Shown here: piece after piece, positions 8,642-17,333 of the stretch
How positions within the stretch are numbered: position 1 is the stretch's first letter
Layout of the letters: every line of letters starts with the position of its first letter
Assembly: GCA_040397785.1 (NCBI GenBank)
Contig: JBBAVI010000018.1
Span: 6,267-70,266 of the forward strand
Direction of reading: 5' to 3'
Length of the DNA stretch: 64,000 nucleotides
Source of the DNA: M3007 sp040397785
GTDB lineage: Bacteria; Bacteroidota; Bacteroidia; Chitinophagales; Saprospiraceae
Notes under the pieces: model-generated
Databases searched by the model: none
What the model was told of the DNA's origin: nothing
The model's input: the letters and a program-made list of their open reading frames with translations, nothing else
Position numbers and translations under genes: made by a program

Positions 8642-10189
8642 TTAGCGCATTTGCAAATGCTTGATAGAGTAGTAACAAATGGTACCAAATCCTACTGCCA
8701 ACATGGAGTGGAACAACAAAAACGCGGTATTATCGGTCAACAAGCCTACAATGGCTGAAGTCGTAAACACCAAGGCCATGACACCTTCGATAATGGTTAC
8801 CCAGGAAATTTTCTTCGCGACATAGCTTGCGCTTTTGAAACTCTTTTGTTGACCATTGATGCCATATTTTGGGGTACGCACAAAACCAGATGCTTTACCA
8901 CGGTAACCTTCAATTACCGCAATCGCGTTGTACAGCGACAAACCCATTGAAATCGGCATAAACGAGATAAACAAACCGAAAAAGCGCACTTTTTCCCACA
9001 AAGTAGCCGGTTCAGTACGGTGCAACACCGCTGTAATATTGGCTGTGTAAGAAATGCCTACTACAGAGAACAAACCCAATACCGAGAATGACAGGAAGTG
9101 TGTAGAAATACCCAATTCGCTAAAAGCAAATGCGAGTGGAATACTGCTCAAGGCAGCGATAAATACCCACAAGAACACACCATACGCCAACAATTGGCTG
9201 GTAGCGTGTACTTTTTGCATCATATTGAGTTTGCCATTGCTTTCGTTCCAGATCAGGCGCAGCAATTTGCGGGCATTTTGTGCGCCGCCTTTGTTCCAAC
9301 GGAACTGCTGACCTTTCAAGCCATTCATTTCTACAGGCAACTCGGCCGGACTTTCCAATTTTTCCAAATACTGGATTTTGTAACCGGCAATTTGTGCACG
9401 GAAACTCAGATCAAGGTCTTCTGTGAGGGTATCACTTTGCCAGCCACCGGCTTCATTGATTACTTTTTTGCGCCACAAACCGGCAGTACCATTGAATTGC
9501 AGCAACAAATTGCCATAAGAGCGACCTGCCTGTTCTACCGTAAAGTGCACGTTCAATTGCAACGCTTGCAAACGGGTCAAAAGACTGTAATCGGCATTGA
9601 TATGTGCCCAACGCGTTTGTACGATGCCCACTTTCTCATCTTCAAAATAAGGCATGGTCGTACGCAAGAAATCGGGACGTGGTGTAAAGTCTGCGTCAAA
9701 AATCGCAATAAAGTCGGCATTAGAACGCGGCATGGCTTCTTGCAAAGCACCTGCCTTGTACCCTTGGCGGTTTACGCGGTGGATATGTTCGATATTGTAT
9801 CCTTCTGCGCGGAGTGCTGCTACTTTTTTAGCAACAATATCAACCGTTTCGTCGGTAGAGTCATCCAGTACGTGTATTTCGAAGCGTGACTTCGGATACT
9901 CTTGTGCTGCAACAAAGTCGATGATGCGTTCAGCCACATACATTTCATTGTACATGGGCAACTGCACCGTCACAAAAGGTACGGATTCATCGTTTTGATC
10001 GTATTGACGATACTCGATGCTCGGATTTTCCCGGTGAAAGCGTTTGTACAGGTACAGCAAATGGAATTGCAAGAGGCAGTAAATGGTTACTGCGCTCATG
10101 GCGACGAAATAGATAAGGAGCATCAGGTAACCAAAATCTACAAAAGCCTGATACTCGAATGCTTGAAAAAGCGAATGGATACCGTACAT
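8642..10189 (-). CDS. Membrane glycosyltransferase family 2 (cellulose synthase-like)
   Basis: The 515-residue protein is a processive-type GT2 enzyme. One membrane segment lies at about 20-42, then a GT-A domain at about 75-290 with VTVQLPMYNE, the DDS, FDADF (the DxD-like metal and sugar-nucleotide site), TEDLDLS (catalytic base) and QQFRWNKG (QxxRW acceptor motif). Four hydrophobic segments follow at the C-terminal end (about 325-510). The family builds beta-linked polysaccharides or glycolipids and secretes or flips them; the closest general type is CESA/CaSu-like. It follows a second GT2 gene by 56 bp on the same strand and ends at a strong terminator, so the two likely form an operon. 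Confidence 0.9.
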   Translation of the reverse strand: MYGIHSLFQAFEYQAFVDFGYLMLLIYFVAMSAVTIYCLLQFHLLYLYKRFHRENPSIEYRQYDQNDESVPFVTVQLPMYNEMYVAERIIDFVAAQEYPKSRFEIHVLDDSTDETVDIVAKKVAALRAEGYNIEHIHRVNRQGYKAGALQEAMPRSNADFIAIFDADFTPRPDFLRTTMPYFEDEKVGIVQTRWAHINADYSLLTRLQALQLNVHFTVEQAGRSYGNLLLQFNGTAGLWRKKVINEAGGWQSDTLTEDLDLSFRAQIAGYKIQYLEKLESPAELPVEMNGLKGQQFRWNKGGAQNARKLLRLIWNESNGKLNMMQKVHATSQLLAYGVFLWVFIAALSSIPLAFAFSELGISTHFLSFSVLGLFSVVGISYTANITAVLHRTEPATLWEKVRFFGLFISFMPISMGLSLYNAIAVIEGYRGKASGFVRTPKYGINGQQKSFKSASYVAKKISWVTIIEGVMALVFTTSAIVGLLTDNTAFLLFHSMLAVGFGTICYYSIKHLQMR

Positions 10190-10245
10190 ATAATATTTGA
10201 GTTGAAAGTGCAGTGAATGAGCCGAAGCGTGTTGTTAATTTTGGA

Positions 10246-10980
10246 TTAAAGTGTTGGTTTCCAATTATTTAATTTAAAAATAGTCGAAATGATTTTCCAG
10301 CCAGCCAGCACGGAGCCTTTTATGGTTCCAGATACTTTGCTTTTGCCGCCTGCGCGTTTGCGGTACCTTACAGCAACCTCTGTACACTTCAGTTGCATAA
10401 TGGCCGCTTTTACCTGCATTTCCACCGTCCAACCAAAATTGCGGTCTTGCATGTCCATCGCCAGCAATTTATCCCATCGAATAGCACGAAAAGGCCCCAA
10501 ATCACTAAAACGATATTTAAAAAAGATTTGGATCATGAAGGGCGCCAACCAATTGCCAAATCGCTGCGGCACGGTCATCGCTCCCGGTTCCAGCCCGCCT
10601 TTGCTGCGTGAACCGATAACCAAATCTTGTCCGTCCTTCAAAATGGGTGCTACCACGTTTGGAAGCTCCTCCGGATAATCCGAATAATCGCCATCTATAA
10701 AAACGATCAGTTCGGGTTGTTCTGATGTTGGCAGGTTTTTCAAAAATTGAATACCCGCCAAACATGCATTGCCGTATCCGCGTAACGGTTGTTCTACCAC
10801 AATTGCCCCATGCGCTAACGCCACTGCTACCGTCTTGTCCGTCGAACCATTGTTGCACACAATTACTTGTCTAACCCATGCTTTCGGAATGCCCGCCAAT
10901 ACGAATGGTAAAGCAACTTCTTCATTGTACACCGGTATAATCACATCAATAACCGGAATCCCATTTGGATCTGCAAACAT
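10246..10980 (-). CDS. Glycosyltransferase family 2 (dolichyl-phosphate-sugar synthase-like)
   Basis: The 244-residue protein has a compact GT-A fold: VIIPVYNEE at about 14-22, CNNGSTDKT at about 42-50, and FIDGDYSDYPEEL at about 93-105, with the acidic metal-binding pair. GSRSKGGLEPG and FGWTVEMQVKA are typical of the DPM1/DPG-synthase-like subgroup that transfers a sugar to a polyprenyl phosphate or another lipid. There is no obvious C-terminal membrane anchor beyond one weak segment (SVLAGWKIISTIFKL). It is the first gene of a likely two-gene operon with the larger GT2 enzyme. A polyprenyl-linked sugar donor for that enzyme is a plausible but unproven role. Confidence 0.85.
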   Translation of the reverse strand: MFADPNGIPVIDVIIPVYNEEVALPFVLAGIPKAWVRQVIVCNNGSTDKTVAVALAHGAIVVEQPLRGYGNACLAGIQFLKNLPTSEQPELIVFIDGDYSDYPEELPNVVAPILKDGQDLVIGSRSKGGLEPGAMTVPQRFGNWLAPFMIQIFFKYRFSDLGPFRAIRWDKLLAMDMQDRNFGWTVEMQVKAAIMQLKCTEVAVRYRKRAGGKSKVSGTIKGSVLAGWKIISTIFKLNNWKPTL

Positions 10981-11094
10981 GCCTACACTACAAAAATTTG
11001 ATTCTTAAACACTTAGACACAAATTCCGAATAAAATTTTCCGCAGTTTGTACCCAAGCGCTGTTTTTTGCAAGGACATTTCAGCAAAGCCGATG

Positions 11095-11102
11095 CAAAGT
11101 TA
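11095..11102 (-). promoter_or_regulatory. -7 promoter box of the glycosyltransferase operon
   Basis: The minus strand reads TAACTTTGC, a perfect TAnnTTTG element, about 115 bp upstream of the first GT2 gene. No good -33 TTTG is seen at 19-21 nt. The rest of 10981-11285 is AT-rich, contains several GTTAA(A/G) words at 11110-11152, and shows no gene. Confidence 0.4.
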
Positions 11103-11273
11103 AAGAATGCGTTAAGAAAAAGTTAAAAGGCTTTCAAAATTAGATGTTAAAGTTTTGTAAACAGCCCCGTTTTGAAAGGAAATTATACTTTGCATCACCA
11201 TACTGGCAAAATATAATTTTTAACAACATGCAAAAATACGGGAATTTCCGAATGATCTACTTTTAATCTTGCT

Positions 11274-11281
11274 TACTTTTG
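11274..11281 (+). promoter_or_regulatory. -7 promoter box abutting the start of the beta-helix lipoprotein gene
   Basis: TACTTTTG matches TAnnTTTG exactly and is followed by CAAC and then the ATG at 11286. If used, transcription would begin at or next to the start codon. A second, poorer candidate (TTTTG at about 11153 with TATACTTTG at about 11187) lies further upstream and would give a leader of roughly 90 nt. Confidence 0.4.
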
Positions 11282-11285
11282 CAAC

Positions 11286-12785
11286 ATGATGAAACAGCAT
11301 TTCCCGATTTTGTTTTTTGTGCTGCTGGGCGTTGCGCTCCTGTTTTCTTTTTGTCAAAAAGAACGGTTTACCACCAACCCCGAAGACAAACTTGCCTTCA
11401 GCACGGATACCTTGCGTTTTGATACGGTTTTTACCTCCCTCGGCTCCGCGACGCGTATCCTTAAAATATACAACCGCCATAAAAGCAGCATCCGAATTTC
11501 CAAAATTTACCTTGAAAAAGGCGCTGCTTCGCGTTTTAACCTCAACGTGGATGGCCTTCCCGGCGATGAACACAGCAACCTCGAAATTGCCCCCAACGAC
11601 AGCATGTATGTATTTGCTGAGGTGACCATCAATCCGAACGAACCACCGAGTTCCAGCCCTTTTGTGCTGAATGAAGCCATTATTTTTGAAACCAATGGCA
11701 ATGTGCAATCCGTCACCCTGGAAGCATTTGGACAAAATGCGGTGTACCTGCCCTCCCGGTTTGGTGCCGGATCGGTTAATGGTTTTGGCTGCAATGGCGG
11801 CGAATGGGTGTGGGACGATAAACGGCCTTATGTAATATACGGTGTGCTGGTCATTGATGAATGCACCGTACGCATCCCGGCTGGCGCGCGCGTGTACACC
11901 CACGGGGGACTGGCCAAAGCCATCGACCCGGCAACCGGACTCTCCTATCGATACAACGATGGCTTTATCGCATTTGCGGGCAGTGGAAAATTAATCGTGG
12001 AAGGCACCAAAGAAAATCCCGTCATTTTTGAAGACGATCGCCTGGAGCCGGAATTTGACGAGGAGGCAGGCCAATGGACCGGAATCTGGTTGCAGGCAGG
12101 CACGAAAGGGCATAAAATCGAAAATTGCATCATCCGCAACTCCATTATTGGTGTCCGGGTCGATTCGGCAGCCGATTTGACCATCCGAAATAGCCAAATT
12201 TATAATACGGCAAGCAGTGGGCTGATTGGCATTCATGCAAAAATTACCGCCGAAAACTGCCTTTTTTACCAAAATACCGGCTATTCGATTCAATTGGAAT
12301 ACGGCGGCAATTATACTTTCAATTATTGTACGGCCACCAGTTATGGCGTCGATGGAGAGGCGGTTAAAATGGGCAACGTGCTTTGCCTGGATGAATCGTG
12401 TTCCAACTTTTTGATCAATACGCTATTCGCCCGATTCAAAAATTGCATTTTTACAGGCAGCCGAACCGACCAAATTACCCTGGTAGATCGGATCAATAAC
12501 CCTTTGCAATTTAACTACAAACTGGAAAATTGTATTATAAAAGTGCGCGATTTGATCAAACCCAATGCTTATCCCGACTTCTTTGACCACTGCAAGCCCT
12601 GTCTGAACGCGACAAATCAGGATGTAATTTTTGTGGATCTGAATGAAAACGACTTCCATTTGGATACGCTCAAATCCATCGCCAATCGGTACGCTGTGCC
12701 AATTGGCGGGATTACTACAGACTTAGATGGAAAAACCCGCGATGTCGTACAACCGGATGCTGGATGTTATGAAATTGAGTTTTAA
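11286..12785 (+). CDS. Lipoprotein with right-handed parallel beta-helix
   Basis: The 499-residue protein has a lipoprotein signal ending LLFSFC, so it should be membrane-anchored. Residues about 35-150 form an Ig/ASPM-like segment (DTLRFDTVFTSLGSATR and KIYNR, typical of Bacteroidota surface lipoproteins). From about 195 to 470 there are repeated short beta rungs with N-C-I-I patterns (KIENCIIRNSIIGVRV, LTIRNSQIYNTASSG, ITAENCLFYQN, RFKNCIFTG), the signature of a pectate-lyase-like beta-helix. It ends with TDLDGKTRDVVQPDAGCYE, a common end of such choice-of-anchor/beta-helix proteins. No catalytic residues are evident, so a carbohydrate-binding or surface role is inferred. An in-frame ATG one codon later (11289) is equally possible as start. 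Confidence 0.8.
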   Translation: MMKQHFPILFFVLLGVALLFSFCQKERFTTNPEDKLAFSTDTLRFDTVFTSLGSATRILKIYNRHKSSIRISKIYLEKGAASRFNLNVDGLPGDEHSNLEIAPNDSMYVFAEVTINPNEPPSSSPFVLNEAIIFETNGNVQSVTLEAFGQNAVYLPSRFGAGSVNGFGCNGGEWVWDDKRPYVIYGVLVIDECTVRIPAGARVYTHGGLAKAIDPATGLSYRYNDGFIAFAGSGKLIVEGTKENPVIFEDDRLEPEFDEEAGQWTGIWLQAGTKGHKIENCIIRNSIIGVRVDSAADLTIRNSQIYNTASSGLIGIHAKITAENCLFYQNTGYSIQLEYGGNYTFNYCTATSYGVDGEAVKMGNVLCLDESCSNFLINTLFARFKNCIFTGSRTDQITLVDRINNPLQFNYKLENCIIKVRDLIKPNAYPDFFDHCKPCLNATNQDVIFVDLNENDFHLDTLKSIANRYAVPIGGITTDLDGKTRDVVQPDAGCYEIEF

Positions 12786-12791
12786 CGTTTT

Positions 12792-13382
12792 TTAAAGCAT
12801 TTTTTGCCAAAAAGCGAGCTTTTTTGTGGTTTCCTGGGGTTCGTCTAAGTCTTGCCAGGAAATTGCACAATGTACATTTTCCATTTTTTCAAAACCCCTT
12901 TTGTGCCAAAAAGTGTCCAGCGGCACATAGTCTATTGGCCGCAAGGGATGGTTTTCTGGACGCACTACCCCGCAAAACACCGCGCGTGGGTACCCATGCG
13001 TACGCGCCCAGGCTTCCCGATGTTCAAAAAATGCCAATCCAATGCCTTTTCCGCGGTATTCGGGCAGCAAAACAGACTCGCTGAAGTAAAAAATCTGCGA
13101 TAAATCATCACCCCGGTCTTGAAATGGCTTGCGAATATTGGGGGTTTCCCGCAGCATGGGCAAACCGGTGGAAGCGCCCACTACTTTTTCACCCGCCATG
13201 GCCAGCACCAGCACACTATCCCGCGCCTTCAAAAAGGTGCGAATATATTTCCGCTCGTATTCGAGGCTACCTTGATATAGATAGGGCCATTCGGCAAAAA
13301 CTGCAATGCGCAGTGCGGCCAGGTCCTCGGCATAAACGCGCGCCGCAACCCCGGTGAGCGCTTCAATTTTAAGGTGCTCCAT
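12792..13382 (-). CDS. GNAT-family N-acetyltransferase
   Basis: The 196-residue protein contains the GNAT acetyl-CoA-binding motif A (VLLPEYRGKGIGLAFFEHRE at about 108-127, with the R-G-K-G-I-G pyrophosphate loop), preceded by a beta strand SVLVLAMAGEKVVGASTG. The C-terminal HKRGFEKMENV is the usual motif B region. It would acetylate an amine of an unknown small molecule or protein. The start ATG lies only 3 bp after the stop of the nitrilase gene, which indicates translational coupling in a two-gene operon. Homologues of the two domains also occur fused as one polypeptide in other bacteria (GNAT followed by carbon-nitrogen hydrolase). Confidence 0.88.
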   Translation of the reverse strand: MEHLKIEALTGVAARVYAEDLAALRIAVFAEWPYLYQGSLEYERKYIRTFLKARDSVLVLAMAGEKVVGASTGLPMLRETPNIRKPFQDRGDDLSQIFYFSESVLLPEYRGKGIGLAFFEHREAWARTHGYPRAVFCGVVRPENHPLRPIDYVPLDTFWHKRGFEKMENVHCAISWQDLDEPQETTKKLAFWQKML

Positions 13383-13385
13383 GAT

Positions 13386-14234
13386 TTAATATAAAGAAGG
13401 TCGGCGGTCGGTAATGGTGCGCACACTCCCTGCGATGTGCAGGCGCGTGAGCAGCGTTTGATCCAATTCTACATAAAATGCACCTGGAATATTCGCACTG
13501 GCCTGGTTTACTACCCCATTGACGGGAAAATAATGGTCAGCGGGCGCAAAAACCGCCGATTGGGCATATTGAAACTCTACCAAAGGCAATTGCGGCATAT
13601 TTCCCACCATACCGCTGGCAATCACATAACATTCATTTTCAACCGCGCGGGCCTGGGCACAAAAACGCACCCGGTTGTTGCCATGGATCGTATCGGTTTG
13701 GAATGGCACAAAAAGTAGTCTGGCGCCTTGCAAAGCAAGTTTGCGGGCTGCTTCCGGAAATTCCACATCATAACAGATAAGAATACCGATAGGGCCGCAA
13801 TCCGTTTCAAAAATATCAATCGCATCGCCAGCGGTAAGTTGCCAACTCCGTTCGAACGGTGTCAGGTGCGTTTTGGCATACTGATCCAAACGACCATCGC
13901 GGTGGCAGAGGTAACTGATGTTGAAAAGCGCTTCCTGCTCAATTACAGGCATACTTCCGGCAATAATATTGACCTGAAATTGCTGTGCCCACTCCTGAAA
14001 AGCCACTTTCAGACGTTCAGAAAACGAAGCAACATAATGCAACATTTGTAAATCACTGCCCGCATTGGCTCGATTGGCCAAACAAAGGCTGAAATATTCG
14101 GGAAACAGTATAAAATCGGGTTTATAGACACTCAAGGCGCGAATATTTCCCAAAATTTCGCTGCAAAAGGCTTCAAAATGATCAAATACTTTGGCCTCCC
14201 ATTGCACTACACCTACTCGAATATACGTTTGCAT
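13386..14234 (-). CDS. Carbon-nitrogen hydrolase (nitrilase superfamily)
   Basis: The 282-residue cytosolic enzyme has the Glu-Lys-Cys triad of the nitrilase superfamily: Glu46 in FPEYFSL, Lys121 in YAKTHLTPFE and Cys154 in ILICYDVEFPE. The length and architecture are those of omega-amidase or N-carbamoyl-amidase relatives. These enzymes hydrolyse amide or nitrile C-N bonds. The substrate is unknown. It is the first gene of a pair with the GNAT gene 3 bp downstream. The pairing suggests that both act on the same amine- or amide-containing metabolite, which is inference. Confidence 0.92.
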   Translation of the reverse strand: MQTYIRVGVVQWEAKVFDHFEAFCSEILGNIRALSVYKPDFILFPEYFSLCLANRANAGSDLQMLHYVASFSERLKVAFQEWAQQFQVNIIAGSMPVIEQEALFNISYLCHRDGRLDQYAKTHLTPFERSWQLTAGDAIDIFETDCGPIGILICYDVEFPEAARKLALQGARLLFVPFQTDTIHGNNRVRFCAQARAVENECYVIASGMVGNMPQLPLVEFQYAQSAVFAPADHYFPVNGVVNQASANIPGAFYVELDQTLLTRLHIAGSVRTITDRRPSLY

Positions 14235-14386
14235 CGGATGTATTTTTATGCAAAGAAACCAAAGTGGCCCTGAATTACGATGGACTTTATGTAAAAGTTA
14301 CATCCCCTTTTTGAATCCTTCATACGAGAATAAGCGTTTTTTCTGAACTTTGCGCACCAACCCCGCTCTTAAAATATAACATCACT

Positions 14387-17311
14387 GTGAGATATCCTGC
14401 TTTATTACTGATTGTGGCAACCCTGGTTTCGTTGAGTGCCAATCGGAATTTTCGATATAATTTTTCGCATGCCCTTGATTTTAAAGAATCGGCATGGGTC
14501 GATTCTGTGTATAATAGCATGGCGGACACCCTCCGCATTGCGCAACTGATGACCATCCGGGCAACCGATGAACGCAGTCCAAAATACGAGCAAGAAGTTG
14601 AAGGATTGGTGAAACGCTACCAGGTGGGCGGTATTTGCCTGTTTCAGGGCAGTCCGGAAATGCTGGCCGAGTTAACCAACCGTTGTCAAGCCGCGAGTGG
14701 AATTCCGTTGATGGTATCGATTGATGCCGAATGGGGCCTGGGCATGCGGTTGAAAGAAACCACGATTGCATACCCCAAGCAGCTGATGCTTGGCGCGATT
14801 CAGGACAATTACCTGGTGTATGAATTTGGTGCAGAAGTGGGCCGTCAGTGCAAGCGCATGGGCATTCACCTCAATTTTGCCCCGGTCGCCGATATCAACA
14901 ACAATCCGGAAAATCCGGTGATTAACGACCGCTCCTTTGGTGAAGATCGCAGCAATGTGACGGCCAAATGCATTGAATATATGCGCGGCATGCAGGCGGC
15001 CGGTATTATGGCTTGTGCCAAACATTTTCCGGGCCACGGTGATACCAATACCGATTCGCACTTGGATTTACCCATCATTGCACATAACCTGCAACGCCTC
15101 GACAGCCTCGAATTGTATCCCTTTCGTGCCATGGCCCGCAGTGGAATCGGCTCTTTTATGGTCGCACACCTGAATATTCCGGCGCTCGATAACCGTCCAA
15201 ACCGGCCTACCACCTTAAGTCGGGCAGCCATTTACGACCTTTTGCGTACTAAAATGGGGTACGACGGACTGATTGTGACCGATGCCATGGAAATGCAGGG
15301 GGTTGCCAAGTATTTTGCCCCTGGATTCGCGGAAGTAGAAGCCTTGAAGGCGGGTAATGATGTCATCCTGTTGCCCGGCGATGTGGGTGCTGCCATCAAA
15401 GCCGTGCAAAATGCCCTGAATACCGGCGAATATCCACGAGCAGAGTTTGAAGTGAGTGTAAAACGCGTGTTGCGTGCGAAATACCGCCTTGGACTTACCA
15501 AGCTACAGCGGGTAGATTTGAACAACCTGCGCCAGGACTTAAACCGTCCCCAGGCCCAATTGCTCAAACGAAAATTGATTGAAAACGCCCTAACCCTAGT
15601 GCGGGATGCGAATAACTTAGTGGGTTTTGACAGTTTGGAACAATACAATTTCGCCACCTTGGCATTGGGCGACACGAATCAGACCGTTTTTCAAACAACG
15701 TGCGGGTATTACGCCCCGATGACGCATTTTAATGCGCCCAAAATCATTGATTCGCTGCGAAATGCCCAGTTAATTGAACAATTGCGGCCGTTTAACGTCA
15801 TTTTGCTGAGTTTGCATCAAATGCGTTCCAGATCGGCCGACAATTTTGGCATCACCACCGACGAGGTTTTGCTGATTCAACAATTGTGCAAACAACATAC
15901 GGTCGTGCTTACGGTTTTTGGCAATCCGTACAGTTTGAAGTACTTCAATGATCCGCAAGTATTGTTGCAAGCGTACAACGAAGACCCCATGACCCAACGG
16001 GTGGCGGCACAGGGCTTGTTTGGTGCCCTCGATTTTAAAGGTAAATTGCCCATCAGTGCGTCTTTATCTGCTTATTTTGGACAAGGTATTCGCACCCAAT
16101 TTCCGGAAAAACGCCTTGCTTATGATATCCCAGAATCGGTGGGCATGAGCAGTGATAGCCTCGCCCAGATGGACGCACTGGTGCAGGAAATGATCGCGGC
16201 TGGCGCAGCACCCGGTTGTCAGATTGTCGTTGCTCGGAACAACCGCGTAATTTGGCAAAAATCGTATGGCAATTTTACCTATGAGCCGATCACCCCGGTG
16301 CGCAACGACCATTTATACGATATTGCTTCAGTAACCAAAATAGCCGCCACCACGTTGTGCGCCATGCAATTGTACGATGCCGGAAAAATTAAATTAGACA
16401 TTGAAATCGGAAAATACCTGCCAGAATTGGCAAATACCAACAAAGAAAAACTCAAATTGCGGGATATTATGGCCCACCAGGCGCGTTTGCAGCCCTGGAT
16501 TCCGTTTTACCAAAAAACCCTGGAAAACGGTCTGCCCGATGCCCATATTTACCACCGACAATTAGATGCAGATTCGCAAATTCCGGTGGCGCCCGATATG
16601 TACATGGACAACAATTGGGTAGATACGGTATGGAATGCTATCTTTTTGTCGCCCTTACGCAGCGAAAAAGGCTATAAATACTCCGACCTCGGGCTATACC
16701 TCACAGCGCGGACAATTGAACGGGTGAGTAACCAAAAATTAGACGCTTATGCCGAACAACAGTTTTATAAACCGTTGGGATTGCGTGCCTCGTTCAATCC
16801 CTGGCAACTCGGACTAAGTGCCCAATGTGTTCCAACCGAAGAAGACCGGTATTTTCGGCAGCATCGGATACAGGGGTATGTACACGATATGGGTGCAGCC
16901 ATGTTGGGGGGCGTAAGCGGGCATGCCGGGTTGTTCAGCAATGCCAATGACTTAGCCAAAATTTTCCAGTTGTTCCTCAATGGTGGCTCTTATTTTGGTA
17001 AACAATACATACGACCCGAAACCGTCAATGCCTGGACCATCCGTTATCCCGGTAGCACCCGCCGAGGCATTGCTTTTGACATGAAAGAACTCGATCCGAA
17101 AGCTACGGGCAACATGAGTGAAAAAGCGGGTCCAAATACGTTCGGACATACCGGATTTACGGGTATTTGTGCCTGGGCCGACCCCGATCAAAATTTGATC
17201 TTCATTTTTTGTTCTAACCGGACTTATCCGACCATGGAAAACAACAAATTGATTTCGGGAAATTACCGGCCGCGCCTTCAAAGCATAATTTATCAGGCTA
17301 TCAAAAAATAA
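14387..17311 (+). CDS. GH3 beta-N-acetylglucosaminidase-like / beta-lactamase-like fusion
   Basis: The 974-residue protein starts at a GTG and has a signal-peptide-like N terminus (YPALLLIVATLVSLSA). Residues about 50-380 are a GH3 domain of the NagZ type. It has the KHFPGHGDTNTDSH loop at about 212-225 (His-Asp acid/base dyad) and VTDAMEM with the nucleophile Asp299. A GH3 C-terminal alpha/beta sandwich follows to about 570. Residues about 580-970 form a serine beta-lactamase/class C-like domain with SVTK (Ser648), YSD and HTG motifs. The combination is recurrent in Bacteroidota and fits periplasmic peptidoglycan recycling or processing of muropeptides. Whether the second domain is a carboxypeptidase or an esterase cannot be told. 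Confidence 0.92.
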   Translation: MRYPALLLIVATLVSLSANRNFRYNFSHALDFKESAWVDSVYNSMADTLRIAQLMTIRATDERSPKYEQEVEGLVKRYQVGGICLFQGSPEMLAELTNRCQAASGIPLMVSIDAEWGLGMRLKETTIAYPKQLMLGAIQDNYLVYEFGAEVGRQCKRMGIHLNFAPVADINNNPENPVINDRSFGEDRSNVTAKCIEYMRGMQAAGIMACAKHFPGHGDTNTDSHLDLPIIAHNLQRLDSLELYPFRAMARSGIGSFMVAHLNIPALDNRPNRPTTLSRAAIYDLLRTKMGYDGLIVTDAMEMQGVAKYFAPGFAEVEALKAGNDVILLPGDVGAAIKAVQNALNTGEYPRAEFEVSVKRVLRAKYRLGLTKLQRVDLNNLRQDLNRPQAQLLKRKLIENALTLVRDANNLVGFDSLEQYNFATLALGDTNQTVFQTTCGYYAPMTHFNAPKIIDSLRNAQLIEQLRPFNVILLSLHQMRSRSADNFGITTDEVLLIQQLCKQHTVVLTVFGNPYSLKYFNDPQVLLQAYNEDPMTQRVAAQGLFGALDFKGKLPISASLSAYFGQGIRTQFPEKRLAYDIPESVGMSSDSLAQMDALVQEMIAAGAAPGCQIVVARNNRVIWQKSYGNFTYEPITPVRNDHLYDIASVTKIAATTLCAMQLYDAGKIKLDIEIGKYLPELANTNKEKLKLRDIMAHQARLQPWIPFYQKTLENGLPDAHIYHRQLDADSQIPVAPDMYMDNNWVDTVWNAIFLSPLRSEKGYKYSDLGLYLTARTIERVSNQKLDAYAEQQFYKPLGLRASFNPWQLGLSAQCVPTEEDRYFRQHRIQGYVHDMGAAMLGGVSGHAGLFSNANDLAKIFQLFLNGGSYFGKQYIRPETVNAWTIRYPGSTRRGIAFDMKELDPKATGNMSEKAGPNTFGHTGFTGICAWADPDQNLIFIFCSNRTYPTMENNKLISGNYRPRLQSIIYQAIKK

Positions 17312-17333
17312 GCATACAACAAAAACACCCACC

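Noticed and set aside
9098..9889. Rightward open frame of 263 codons opposite the GT2 gene
   Set aside because: Antisense shadow of a clear glycosyltransferase; no recognisable motifs.
11220..11903. Leftward open frame of 227 codons over the beta-helix lipoprotein gene and its upstream region
   Set aside because: The rightward gene has a lipobox and beta-helix repeats. The leftward frame shows no protein-like features.
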